Positions 21,921 to 35,118 of a stretch of 64,000 bases of DNA are shown piece after piece; the first letter of the stretch is position 1, and each line of letters begins with the position of its first letter. The notes under the pieces are model-generated. The model was not told the origin of the DNA. It ran no database searches and was given only the letters and a program-made list of their open reading frames with translations. The stretch is from the NCBI GenBank assembly GCA_039096225.1, contig JBBPEB010000031.1, positions 1-64,000 on the forward strand. The letters are read 5' to 3'. The translations under genes were made by a program, and so were the position numbers. Source of the stretch: Blastocystis sp. Blastoise. Taxonomy: Eukaryota > Sar > Bigyra > Opalinata > Blastocystidae.

Positions 21921-24900
21921 GTTGTGCAGTTGGGTTTTAAAATTATTTCTTTAACTTTATTGAACAAAACAACCTTGTTTATTATAAACATTTAAAAAAC
22001 AAATAAAAAGTGAAGAAGTAATAGATTAAAAAGAAAAAATAATTAACAAACATAAAACAAAAACAAACAAATATAACAAAAGAAGAAAAAAGAAAAAATA
22101 AAGCATTTAATTATTTAGAGTAGACCTGAAGACCACGTTCTTAGTAAATATTTCATTACTACTACTAATCATCTTACCTTGAGAGACACTATCAACTACC
22201 TTAATAAAAAGAGCGTTGAAAGATCGAGCACGACTGAAAGCAACATAGAGTTGACCATGAGAGAAGACAGGACGATCTAAGTAAACACCAACTCTTTCAA
22301 ATGTTTGTCCTTGAGATTTGTTGATAGTCATGGCAAAGGCTAAACGAATAGGAAATTGTCTTCTGGATATAATAATAGGAAGATCTTCAGGATTTGAATT
22401 ACAGATGATTCTTGGAATAATAACAGTTTGTTCATCAATAGTAAGAGAAGGAGGAGGATTTAAAATAGTAGCAGTAATATTATTTGATCCTAATCGAGTT
22501 ACTATAAGTCTAGTACCATTACATAATCCTTTAGAAGGATTAAGATTTCTTAAAAGCATAATGATACAACCTATTTTTAAATTTAATATATGAGGAGGCA
22601 TTCCAGAAGGTGTTTGAGAATTGATAAACTCGATAGGATAATTTGATTCTGGATCATCTGTTTCAGAATCAAGAATAGAATCAGAAGAGATATAAGGAGT
22701 AGTAGTTCCAGAAAGAAGATTATCAACAATGAAATCATTTAAAGTACCAACACAATCATTAGTAGAAGCTAATATAACAGAAGAAGCTAATCGTTTGATA
22801 TCAGAATCAAGAGAAGTATTGATTCGATGTCCAAATACAGTAACACATAAATCATCATTCACAATACATTGAGGAGGAATAGGAATATAATCTATATCTA
22901 AATGATGACTAATAGTATAATTATTAGAAAGAACACCATCTCCTACTTGTAATAACCATTGTCTAAAATCATCTGCTCCTTCTAAAGCTCTCATATTTCT
23001 TGATAAATGAATGACATTATTTTTGATAGAATTCCATAAGGAACAAAACTTTATAGAAGAACTAACAATCTGAGCTTGAGTTCCTTTTCTTATAACTGGT
23101 AAACATTGTCTGAAATCTCCTCCTAATACTACTGTTTTACCACCAAAAGGAATATCTAATTCTGTATTCATTATATCACATAATAATCTATGTACTACCA
23201 TAAAACAATCACCTTTCATCATAGGAGCTTCATCCCATATTATTAAATCAGCTATTCTTATTTCTTCTACTTTTCTTCTATCTCTAGCTAAATCTATATT
23301 TGAAGTAGAATCAGGATCAACATTCAAAGGAATACCAAATTGTTTATGAGCTGTTCTACCACCTGGTAATAAAGTAGAAGCAATTCCTGTTGAAGCTACA
23401 GGTAATACATTCTTATTATGTCCACGTAAATAACTTAATAAACTATTATATAAGAAAGTCTTTCCACTTCCACCTGGACCATCTATAAAGAAACATAACT
23501 TATCTTCTATTCTACTACTTTCTATTGAATGAATTACTCTATCAAATGCATTTCTTTGTTCTTCATTTAATAATTCTATTACTCTATTAGCTTCTTGTAA
23601 TTCTAATGTAGGATTATAATTATAATCATTATAATGATGTTGTTCTTCTACTTGAGGTAATCCTAAATCATTATAATTCACTCCTATACTTATCATCATC
23701 TCTTTTATATCTTGTAAAGTACGTATTTCATAATCTTGAAGAACACTATTAGTATCATCTTCTATAACACTTGATGAATCTAAATCTTGAGCTAAAGGAG
23801 TATTTATATAATCTATTTCATTATTATGCATTGAATGTTTATAATCCTCACTAAGAAATGATTTAAATCGAATCCAAAACTCTTTCACATTTGTTAATAA
23901 TGATTCTGAAATATAAGTAATAAATAATTGTCTCAATTGACATGGAGTAGCAAAAACAATAGCTTCTGAAAATGAATCAAATACTTCTCTCTCATTATTC
24001 AATAATCCTCTTGCTATAGCTGCTTCACTAAAGGTTCTATAAGGTTCATTACTATTCAATCCTTTTACTATCTTCAAAGAATCAAAGCTATCAGCTCCTT
24101 TCGTATTCAATAATAATAATCTCAAAGCATATCGTTCCTTATCTTTTGGATTCACATAATACATTCTTCCTAAAGCTTTTATATCTCTCTGACGTCTATT
24201 CCAAGTATTTGTATTCGATTTCCATACATAATATTTTGGTATTTCATGATAAGCATAAATAGGATATTTCTCATCTAATATTTTCAATAATTCTTCGGAT
24301 ATATTATCATCATCTACTTCATAACTATTTATTCTATTTATCTCTTCTAAACGAACTTGAATCAATTCTCTTTCTTCTTCTACATTATTCATATTACGAA
24401 TACCATGCTTCTTCTCTATATAATAATAAGTATATATCTTTCTTTGATTCTGAACTTCTTTCTCTAAATCAAAGTATTTTGTTAATTTAGTACCTTTCTC
24501 TAAACTATTCCTTAATGCTTCTACTTCATGTCCTTCTCGAAATAATATATATGGATCATCAGGTAAATGAATAGGTAATCTATTAATAGAAACAGAATTA
24601 TAAGTAATTTCAAAACAATTCAAACGATAAGAAGCTTCAGGAGGAGAAACATATCGACAATCTAAATAAGCTTGAGTTTCATCTACTATTCCATTATCAT
24701 TCACTCTTCTTAATTGAGCTATCACAGAATCATTTCCTTTTAATGCATACTTATATATATATTTTGTACTTTGAATATTACAACAGACTTCTACATTAAT
24801 ATGAGCTTGATATTTCAATAATAAATAAGGATTATAAGGAACTACCCAACGATTATCAATAGTATAAGTATTATGACTACGAATAAGAGTAATAGTTCTA

Positions 24901-25699
24901 TCAGGAATATTTCTTCTTTGATATAAAGGATAAGAATTTAAATGACAATTAGTTTGCTCTATATATTCTTTTGGAAATCTCTTACTACATTTACCTGTTG
25001 ATCTATCAATACAAACACAATTCGTATCATAATCAGGACCACATGGACCATGAATCATATGTTTCTTAACTAATTCATAAAGAAGAGGAGTTGATTCTTT
25101 ATCAGGAATCTCTGCACTTATTATACTATCTACTTCATCTTCTGTTCTATATTTAGAATTCGTATCTAAAATAATTAATATATGAGAATGTGGTAAACCT
25201 CTCTTTTGGAATTCCACTGAATATAATAAAGCTTCTACAGTACCAAATATATTCTTATCCTTTATATCAGAAAGTAATTGTTTCAACTTTAAATGAAACA
25301 CTCTTGAAACTAAATCTGGAAATTCATTAACAGTATAACCTTCTGGAATATTATTCTTTATTTCTAACCAATCTGGATTGCAAGTAAATGTTATAAATAA
25401 ATCAGGTTTACCATATTCTCGAACTACACTCATAGCATCCATATATTTCTGTTGCAAATTTCTTGGACTACCAACAAAAGAAGAAGGTAATATAATAGCT
25501 TTACCTATTCTATCTATATTTCTATCATTCTCATTTATTTGATCTCCTCTCTCTTCTAACATCATTACTATATATATGAGAATAGGCAAAAAAATTCCCA
25601 TTGGTCAGTTTTTGGAAAATGCATTTGATTGGCTACTATATACTATAGTTTGTCGCCGCAACTCCTCTAAACTTACGGGGAGTTAACTTTTGAGTGAAA

Positions 25700-27989
25700 C
25701 ACAGTTCAATAGGATATAACATGTAGTTGTGCACCATATATTTGGTTAAGCGATATAATTAATAATTAAAAAGATATTAATAAAAGAACAGAAAACATGA
25801 TTTTTGAGTCGTTTTTGATTGGCTCTTTGGGGTGACCCCGATAAAAATTGTTGACCAGACAATTGGAAAATAAACATGGGGTAAACTTGATTTTTTCTCA
25901 ATCCCACAATATACGTTATCCGTGTTTATTCTTTATATTTATCTATTTTTTAATACTTTTTCATATTGAACACGTGAGGCCTTAACGGTCAAATTTAGAT
26001 TCTTATTTTGACATGATATTCTGATTCAGGAGGTCGAAAAACCTAGGTGTACCAATTTTGAGTTCCTGAGGACGATTTTTGAGTGATCGATATTTTCTTC
26101 GATCTTCTTATAATGGACTAATATTGTATAATGGTAATCAATAGGTCCTCAAACTACTATAGTTAAAACAAGGTCTTAAAATAATGAGTTTGAGTGTCAC
26201 AATTTTGAAAAATGTGAATTAAGTGGTCTTAGAGGATAAGATTCAATATAATGACTTTTGTTTAGTAAACTAGAGATAATACTCTATTCTATGTTAAAAG
26301 GAGAGTCAAAATTATGATGGTCAAAGTGTATCACCAAATGACAAAATGTGTCTTAAAAAGTAAAAGTGTTTGCATATGTGTATAGAATCATGTATTAAGT
26401 ATATTCTATGAATAAGAACTTTAAATAAATAGTTTAAGGTTGCCAAATTTAAATAAATGTGTAAAACATAGTCTTAAACTATGAATAAAAAATTTATAGA
26501 TTTTAATTAGTGTACAGCTGTAGTAGCTCTACAACATATCAAAAGTGCAAAGAAAATAATTTTTAGAGAGTGGATGTGTGAGGTGTTGTGAGAGTTATTA
26601 AAAATTTATTTTTACTTCAGTTTATTTAAAATCGTGAATTTCGTGCACTGTAGAAAAATTGAGTCAAAAAATCAACTCTAAGGGTCTTAAATTTAAAAAA
26701 ATGTAAAAATGAGTGACTTAGAGGACGAGATTCAAAATAAGAGTGTTTATTCATTAAACTAGAGTGTATGAGCTATATTATGTTAAAAGAAGGGACGAAA
26801 ATGTTTTGATCAAAGTGTATGACCAAATGGTAAAGTGTCCTTAAAAAGTCTAAAGTGTTGACTAATGTGCTTATAGAGTCATATAAAGTCTACTATGTAA
26901 ATATTAGCTTTTAAAAATATGTTTAAGCCTTTCAATTAGTAAAAATATGTTCAAAGAGAGTCATAAAATGAGAGTTTTAAGAAACGAGATATTGTTCAGT
27001 ATACACTAAGAGACACTCTACAACATATCAAAAATATAGCAAAAACTATTTTTAGAGACTGGATGTGTGAAGGGTTGTGAGAGTTATTGAAAAAATATTT
27101 TTACTTCAGTTTATCCAAAATCGTGTTTTTGGAACACTGTAGAAAAATTAACTTCAAAAATCAACTCTAAGGGTCTTAATTTTAAAAAATGTGAAAATGA
27201 TTGACTTAGAGGACGAGATTCAAAATTCCCCATCGCTTTCATATAATTAGACAACACACTCTATATTATGTCAAAAGGAGGGATGAAAATATTTTGGTCG
27301 AAGTAAATGAGCAAATGCAAAAGGTTTACAAAATGTTTTAAAGTGATCACCAATGTGTAGCTATGGTCATATTAAGTAAAGTGTGTAAATATTAGCATTT
27401 AAAAATGAGTTTAAGTGTGTCAACTTTTCATAATGTGTCAAAAAGGGTCTTTAAGAAAGAGATTCAAAACATTTACTTTTATTTAATAAATAGTATGATA
27501 AACTCTATATTATATCAAAAGACTGACGGAAACTGTTTTGATACAGTGGATCTTGAATGGGTAAAGTCTATTTAAAAGTTACTATTTTGAGTTATTTATG
27601 TTAAAATCATTATTTGAGACGAATATAAAAATATTAACTTTTTAAATAATGTTTTAGTTGTCAAAGTTAGAATGAATGCTGACTTTGTTATGATTAAAGC
27701 TTTCTAATTCTTTTAAAAAGTATTAAAATGAGTTAAAATTATTATATTATGCTTATTTAAATGAATTTTATGAATTAAAAATACTTTACACTACTTCACA
27801 TTGGTACTCATTTCTAAAGTTATTGACTTTAAAAACTCAAAGAATGTTTTAAACAGTTGTTTAATTATTACTAAATACAAAATATATTTTAAAAATAAAT
27901 TGTTGTGAAAAAATTGACTTAGAAAGTGATTTTAATTAAACAATAATTTTTTCTCTTTTTTAATTTCTTATTTAAAAAGTCTAAAATAA
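25700..27989 (+). repeat. H5 body, degenerate 245-bp repeats
   Basis: Non-coding. Motif starts are spaced about 490, 258, 230 and 249 bp. Accompanying sub-motifs include CTACAACATATCAAAA and ATTTTTACTTCAGTTTAT. Confidence 0.6.
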
Positions 27990-28057
27990 TCTTATATCAG
28001 GAATTGAACCTGATTACAATCATAAAATAATTGTAACTCTCCATATAGAGTATAAGA
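27990..28057 (-). ncRNA. tRNA-like cloverleaf T1 (H5)
   Basis: Closing stem and T arm as in H1. The middle arm differs in sequence but still pairs (TTACAATTAT/ATGATTGTAA around TTT). A TTTT run follows within 10 nt in the transcript sense. Confidence 0.65.
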
Positions 28058-28192
28058 AATTAATATTTAATAAATAATAAATAATATATATAATATATAA
28101 TATATAATATATAATAAATGACTCATATTAAAAACTATATATATATAATATATAAGATAAAAGATAATAAATATTTTTTATATACTCTTTAT

Positions 28193-28242
28193 GCAGCCGC
28201 GGTCCGGGGCCGTTAGGCACTGGACCTGCGGCGTGACCCTAG
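28193..28242 (+). other. H5 3'-terminal hairpin and CTAG end
   Basis: As in H1, with GGCACTGGACC in the 3' half, which leaves one mismatch in the stem. The same variant is in H8. Confidence 0.93.
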
Positions 28243-30520
28243 TATTATTTATATTCTGATAAGTTGAAGCTCTTAACTTATTTTGATTATTTCGTATATA
28301 ATTAATTCTATTTTGTTCTACTCGAATATAATTATCAGTAATATATTGTAAAGTTAATTTCTTATATTTTAATAAATAATTATCATAAGGTGGATCTTTC
28401 ATTTGAAGCATATAATTATAATATTCTAACATAGTAATAGTAATTTGATTAGAACGATTCAATGATAATAAATCTGGATACCAACCTTGTCTTCCAGTTG
28501 GAAACATAACTGGATAAACCATACAATCTATATAAGAATTAGTATTCTTCATTACTATATATTGACCTGAAGTATAACGATTCTGTTCATTATTACTATT
28601 AGTAGCTACTATTTCCATACCACTTCTAGGAAAACAACAATAACTTCTTTCTGGCATTACTCCTCCTTCTCTATATTGATATATTACTGCTACTTCATCT
28701 ACTTGAGGAGTATTATATCTTCTTATATCAGGTACTTCTCTTCTTTGTTTCTTAAACTCTATTAATAAATTAATATTATTTCTATTCATTTGACTATTCT
28801 CTTCTAATACTTCATCTACTCTTTCTCGAAGTGAATTATATATTTGAGCTAATGGATGATATTCTCTTATTGTACTATCTAATATCTCTAAAATATTTGG
28901 TTTTAAATCACAAAAATATCGATTCATACTTCTCATATGAGTAGCTTCATCTCCATCTATCATATAATATTGATTGAATACAGGATGTCTTGTAGGATCA
29001 TTCACATCAAAATCTAAAGCACTCTTAAAAGTATGATATATATTACCTCCACATTTAAATAGTAAAGGTCCAGAAGAATTTCTTAAATCATCATCAGAAG
29101 TATTATTTCCAGCTAAAGAAGCTAAAGCAACAGAATTATTATATCGAATAATATTATTAATAAATTCTCTTGAATCTGGATTATCTCTTTGTAATAAAGA
29201 ACGAATAGTATTAGGAAGATCAGGAAGCTCAGGAAGAACTACTTTACCACTACCACAGCAAGTATAAAACTTATCATTCATTCCTTTCTCTAATTCAAAA
29301 TGTTTAGCATGACAATATTCACAATGAACATTAAAATCACCTAAATAATTAGCTTTATAAGTATTCAATGCTTCATTTAATACGAAATCACCATGAGAAT
29401 CTATATAAAATAATATAAAATAAATATTAAATATATATAAATACTTCTTTGAATAGAAGCAATACAATTATGTAATCCAGGATATAATAATCTTTGTTGA
29501 TTATCTATAAAAATAATTTGTTATTTAATTATTCATAAAGAATTATAAAAAATAAATAGCATACAAATATCTAAAGCTCTTCTTCTTCCTCTATTAATAA
29601 TAGGATGAATAATTATATCTTCTTCAACTATAAAAAAGTATTAAATAAATATATTTAAATAATAAAAAACATACTATTATCTGTTATAGGTCTTCTAATA
29701 GTTCTTACAACTGGTATTTCGTCATTATTTTGAGTATTACTATTAATATTAGGAAAAGGATCAATATAATCAGAATCAGAATCATTATCAGAAAAACTAC
29801 TACTACTACTACTACTACTATCACTTGAACTACTACTACTACTACTATTAGGTATTGTTGTTATAATTTCTGATTCATTATCATTATTTAAATTAATATG
29901 AGGAATATTTGTTAGAATACTTAAAGGAGGAAGAATAGGACTTAAATCAGGAATAGTTAAATAACTATTCATAATGGAATTAATAGATCTATTATTTCTA
30001 TGTATTATTGTTTCATTATTATTAGTATTAGTGTTATTTCTTGAATTATTTGTATTATCATTAATGATTGTAGAATTATTATTGTTAGATATATTTACAT
30101 CAGTTGGAATAGTAGTAACAACAGGTAAAGAGTGTGAAGAAGTATTAATAGAATCATTATTATTATTAGAAACAGAAGTATTTTTTTCTGTAGGTTGTAT
30201 AATAGTAGTTGATATAGGAATAGATTGATTATTATTATTAATTTGACTTTGAACAATAGATATGTTATTAATTGATTGATTAACTGGATTCATTTGATTG
30301 AATAGGTTTGAACCATTATTTAATATAGAATTATTATTATTTATTTGTGAATAACGATTATCGATATCAATATCAATATTGTTATTTGAATTATTGTTTT
30401 GAATGTTTTGTAAAGGAATATTATTTTGAAAATTAAAAGTCGAAAACAAAGCTAAAGGTTTTGAGTTAAAACCAAATGATTTAGATAAATCATTATTATT
30501 TATTTTATCCTTATTGGAAC

Positions 30521-30871
30521 CTATATATATTAATTATTAGATATTAAATATATTATGTTTAAGTTTAGAATAAAGTTTAGTTGTGTAGTATATAAATTAA
30601 CTTTCATTGTTATAGTTGTTGAAGTATTTATTAATTAATATAAAGTATAACCTTTATTAATATAATATAATACATAGATATAGTATGATAATATATATAT
30701 TAATATAAAGTATAACATTTATTAATATAATAATACATACATAAGTATAGTATGATATATTAATTAATATAAAGTATAACCTTCATCAATATAATATGAT
30801 ACATAAGTATAGTATGATATATTAATTAATATAAAGTATAACCTTTATTAATATAATATAAGTCATAGATA
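30521..30871 (-). repeat. Tandem repeat array upstream of the Asn-rich exon (H4, first part)
   Basis: Units of about 62-70 bp resembling TATTAATATAAAGTATAACC. H6 is inserted in the array, which continues at 34041-34450. Confidence 0.75.
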
Positions 30872-31009
30872 TCATTACTATATATATGAGAATAGGCAAA
30901 AAAATTCCCATTGGTCAGTTTTTGGAAAATGCATTTGATTGGCTACTATATACTATAGTTTGTCGCCGCAACTCCTCTAAACTTACGGGGAGTTAACTTT
31001 TGGTTGAAA

Positions 31010-33298
31010 CACAGTTCAATAGGATATAACATGTAGTTGTGCACCGTATATTTGGTTAAGCGATATTGTTTATAATTAAAAAGTTATTAATAAAAGAACA
31101 GAAAACATGATTTTTGAGTCGTTTTTGATTGGCTCTTTGGGATGACCCCGATAAAAATTGTTGACCAGACAATTGAAAAATAAACATGGGGTAAACTTGA
31201 TTTTTTATCAATCCCACAATATACGTTATCCGTGTTTATTCTTTATATTTATCTATTTTTAAAGACTTTTTCATATTGAACACGTGAGGCCTTAACAGTC
31301 AAATTTAGATTCTCAATTTGACATCATATTCTGATTCAGGAGGTTCAAAAACCTAGGTGTACCAATTTTGAGCTCCTGAGGACGATTTTTGAGTGATCGA
31401 TATTTTCTTCGATCTTCTTATAATGGACTAATATTGTAGTATTGTAATCAATAGGTCATCAAACTACTATAGTTAAAACAAAGTTTTAAAATAACAAGTT
31501 TAAAAGTGACCATTTTGAAAAATGTGAATTAAGTGGTCTTAGAGTGAGAGATTCAATATAATGACTTTCGTTTAGTAAACTAGACTTATAACTCTATACT
31601 ATATTAAAAGGAGAGTCAAAATTATGAAGGTCAAAGTGTATGACCAAATGACAAAATGTGTCTTAAAAAGTAAAAGGGTTTCTATATGTGTTTAGAATCA
31701 TATATTAAGTTTATTTTATGAATAATAGCTTTAAATAAATAGTTTAAGGTTGTCAAATTCAAAAGAATGTGTAAAACATAGTCTTAGACTATGAATAAAA
31801 AATTTAGAGATATTAATTAGTGTACAGCTGTAGTAGCTCTACAACATATCAAAAGTACAGTTAAAATAATTTTTAGAGAGTGGATGTGTGAAGGGTTGTG
31901 ACTATTATTTAAAATTTATTTTTACTTCAGTTTATGTTAAATCGTGAATTTCGTGCACTATAAAAAAATTGAGCCAAAAAATTAACTCTAAGGGTCTTAA
32001 ATTTAAAAAAATGTAAAAACGAGTGACTTAGAGGACGAGATTCAATATTTGAGTGTTTATTCATTAAACTAGAGTGTATGACCTATATTATGTTAAAAGA
32101 AGGGACGAAAATATTTTGATCAAAGTGTATGACCAAATGGTAAAGTGTCTTTAAAAAGTCTAAAGTGTTGACTAATGTGCTTATAGAGTCATATATAGTC
32201 TACTATGTAAATATTAGCTTTTAAAAATATGTTTAAGCCTTTCAATTAGTAATAATATGTTCAAAGTGAGTCATAAAATGAGAGTTTTAAGAAACGAGAT
32301 ATTGTTCAGTATACACTAAGAGACACTCTACAACATATCAAAAATATAGCAAAATCTATTTTTAGAGAGTGGATGTGTAAAGGGTTGTGAGAGTTATTGA
32401 AAAAATATTTTTCACTCAGTTTGAGCAAAATCGTGTTTTTGGAACACTGTAGAAAAGTTGAGTCAAAATATCAAGTTTAGGGGTATAAATTTTGAAAAAT
32501 GTAAAAATGATTGACTTAGAGGACGAGATTCAAAATTCCCCCTCACTTTCATATAACTAGACCACACACTCTATATTATGTCAAAAGGAGGGACGAAAAT
32601 ATTTTGGTCGAAGTAAATGAGCAAATGCAAAAGGTTTATAAAATGTCTTAAAGTGATGACCAATGTGTAGCCAACGTTATACTGAGTATAGTGTGTAAAT
32701 ATTAGCTTATAAAAATGAGTTAAGGTGTCTTAACTTTTCATAATGTGTCAAAAATGGTCTTTAAGAAAGAGATTCAAAACATTTACTTTTTTTAAATAAA
32801 TAGTGTGATAAACTCTATATTATATCAAAAGACTAAAGGAAATTATTTTGATACAGTGGATCTTGAATGGGTAAAGTCTATTTAAAAGTTACGTTTTCAA
32901 GTAATTTGTGTTTAAGATCATTATTTGAGACGACTGTAGAAATATTAACTTTTTAAGAAATGTTTTAGTTGTCAAAGTTAGAATGAATGTTGACTTTGTT
33001 ATACATAAAACTTCAAAATTCTTTTAAAAAGTATTGAAATGAGTTAAAATTATTATATTATGCTTATTTAAATGAATTTTATGACTTAAAAATACTCAAG
33101 AGTACTTCACATTGTGACTCATTTCTAAAGTTGTTGACTTTAAAAACTCAAAAAAAGCTTAAAACAGTTGTTTCATTATTAATAAATACAAAATATATTT
33201 TAAAAATAATAAATAATATATAATAATACAAATTTCGTTTTTAGTATCTAAGAAATTCTTTTAGTTTTTTACATATTATAAAAAAAAATCTAAAAGAT
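31010..33298 (+). repeat. H6 body, degenerate 245-bp repeats
   Basis: Same non-coding repeat family as the H5 body, with many point differences. No ORF. Confidence 0.6.
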
Positions 33299-33365
33299 AC
33301 TTATATCAGGAATTGAACCTGATTACAATCAATAAATGATTGTAACTCCCATATAGAGTATAAGA
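33299..33365 (-). ncRNA. tRNA-like cloverleaf T1 (H6), slightly degraded
   Basis: Fold retained, but the outermost closing pair is lost and one base is missing in the D-like arm (CTC/GGGAG). A long T run follows in the transcript sense. Confidence 0.55.
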
Positions 33366-33379
33366 AGTGTTATTAAAGT

Positions 33380-33866
33380 AATATATAATATATAATATAT
33401 AATATATAATATATAATATATAATATATAATATATAATATATAATATATAATATATAATATATAATATATAATATATAATATATAATATATAATATATAA
33501 TATATAATATATAATATATAATATATAATATATAATATATAATATATAATATATAATATATAATATATAATATATAATATATAATATATAATATATAATA
33601 TATAATATATAATATATAATATATAATATATAATATATAATATATAATATATAATATATAATATATAATATATAATATATAATATATAATATATAATATA
33701 TAATATATAATATATAATATATAATATATAATATATAATATATAATATATAATATATAATATATAATATATAATATATAATATATAATATATAATATATA
33801 ATATATAATATATAATATATAATATATAATATATAATATATAATATATAATATATAATATATAATA
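33380..33866. repeat. (ATATAAT)n heptamer microsatellite in H6
   Basis: About 69 nearly perfect 7-bp units. The 21-bp (three-unit) period gives a spurious 222-codon Tyr/Ile ORF on the minus strand. In other elements this spacer is under 200 bp. Confidence 0.92.
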
Positions 33867-33990
33867 GATAATAATATATAATATATAATATATAATAGAT
33901 AATAAATAATAAATAATAAATACTAATATATAATAGATAATATATAATAATGAAAAAAAGAAAATAAAAGCCAAACTGTTATTATTTTAT

Positions 33991-34040
33991 GCAGCCGCGG
34001 TCCGGTGCCGTTAGGCCCCGGACCTGCGGCGTGACCCTAG
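33991..34040 (+). other. H6 3'-terminal hairpin and CTAG end
   Basis: Same hairpin as H1-H3. Confidence 0.93.
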
Positions 34041-34450
34041 TAGTATGATATATTTATTAATATAAAGTATATAACTCTTATTAATATAATATAATACATA
34101 GATATACTATGATATATTTATTAATATAAAGTATAACCTTTATTAATATAATATAATACATAAGTATAGTATGATATTATATATATTAATATAAAGTATA
34201 TAACCTTTATTAATATAATAATACATAGAATATACTATGATATATTAATTAATATAAAGTATAACATTTATTAATATAATAATACATAGATATACTATGA
34301 TATATTTATTAATATAAAGTATATAACCTTTATTAATATAATAATACATAGATATACTATGATATATTTATTAATATAAAGTATATAACCTTTATTAATA
34401 TAATAATACATACATATAGTATGATATATTAAATAATATAAAGTAAAAAC
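34041..34450 (-). repeat. Tandem repeat array (H4, second part)
   Basis: Continuation of the array at 30521-30871. The full array, uninterrupted, is at 56700-57360 in H9. Confidence 0.75.
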
Positions 34451-35118
34451 TTTATTAATTAATAATTATCTTCAATACTATAATGTAATGAAAGATAATA
34501 TTATAATTAATGAAAACTAATATTAAATAAGTATAGGTAATTAATATTGTATAATTTATTAAACAATCTATATGATTCAACCTCATAGAGGACATCTATA
34601 GCTATTGTGCTTTGTTACAACATTCTATAAACATATAGCTAACTACCAGTTAATATCATATACAATGTGAGTAAGTGAAGAATCTTAACACTTAGATATC
34701 TCATCATTGATAGTATTACATCGGTTAGACTATATAGAGTTAGAAGCGAACAATAGTCAGCAATAGTATGAGTCATATAGGTAATCAATAGTTGTATTAA
34801 TTAAATTAAATACAAATATTAAAATACTCAACACTATTTAATATTAAGTAATTCAAAAATTATCTTAATATCCGACACCTTCCCGTTAATCGATACGATT
34901 AAAGTAAAATTAAAATAAAAAAAAAAATAACAAAACAAAAATGAAAAAAGAAAGGATTCTATTAAATATTTAAATACTAAGTAGCTAAAGCTAAGCTTAG
35001 TAAATAAATATATAAATAGATAATAAAAAGAAAGCAGACAACAGAAAGCTATTATCTGTGAAAGAAAAAAAATAATAAAACAAAAGAAAAAGAAACTAAA
35101 ATAATAAATAATACTTAC
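34451..35118 (-). other. Gene A 3' flank / possible long intron (H4)
   Basis: No clear exon. The part at about 34670-34880 is homologous to the gene A 3' flank in H1 (about 2830-3000), which places the breakpoint between autonomous and non-autonomous classes nearby. If gene A is spliced to Rep/helicase this is intron. Confidence 0.5.

Larger units (their letters stand above)
25562..28242 (+). mobile_element. Helitron H5, 2681 bp, inserted in H4 Rep/helicase
   Basis: TC at 25562, CTAG at 28239-28242, flanked by A (25561) and T (28243). The empty site is visible in H9 (aaca|tattattt at 54316-54327). It has only arms, T1 and hairpin, with no genes. Motif copies near 26237, 26727, 26985, 27215 and 27464 show the 245-bp periodicity. 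Same length as H8. Confidence 0.95.
22107..30520 (-). pseudogene. Rep/helicase gene of H4, split by H5
   Basis: Same gene as 50865-56597 in H9. Coding parts are 29675-30520 (Asn-rich exon), 29565-29627, 29445-29504 and 28243-29400, then continuing after H5 at 22107-25561. H5 interrupts the last exon between residues equivalent to 408 and 409 of the H9 main ORF, just upstream of the Rep domain. The 3' piece stays open and runs on into H5, where the antisense 5' end supplies an in-frame ATG (MGIFLPILIYIVM then MLEERG...). That gives a 1164-codon frame containing the whole HUH and helicase domains, and whether it is expressed is unknown. Apart from this the two copies look identical. Confidence 0.85.
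30872..34040 (+). mobile_element. Helitron H6, 3169 bp, inserted in H4
   Basis: TC at 30872, CTAG at 34037-34040, flanked by A and T. The empty site is visible in H9 (gata|tagtatg, 56945-56955). Related to H5 along its length, plus a large heptamer microsatellite between T1 and the hairpin. No genes. Confidence 0.95.

Noticed and set aside
22318-22593. Plus-strand ORFs within the Rep/helicase locus (also 29974-30228, 51076-51351, 56051-56305)
   Set aside because: Antisense shadows of the helicase and Asn-rich exon.
29655-30449. Asn-rich ORF as a separate gene
   Set aside because: Its end reads into a GTATGT intron and three further phase-1 exons lead into Rep/helicase without a frame break; it is the N-terminal part of that protein.
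33306-33974. 222-codon Tyr/Ile/Leu ORF on the minus strand
   Set aside because: Pure translation of the 7-bp (ATATAAT)n microsatellite; the 21-bp period makes it open by construction.
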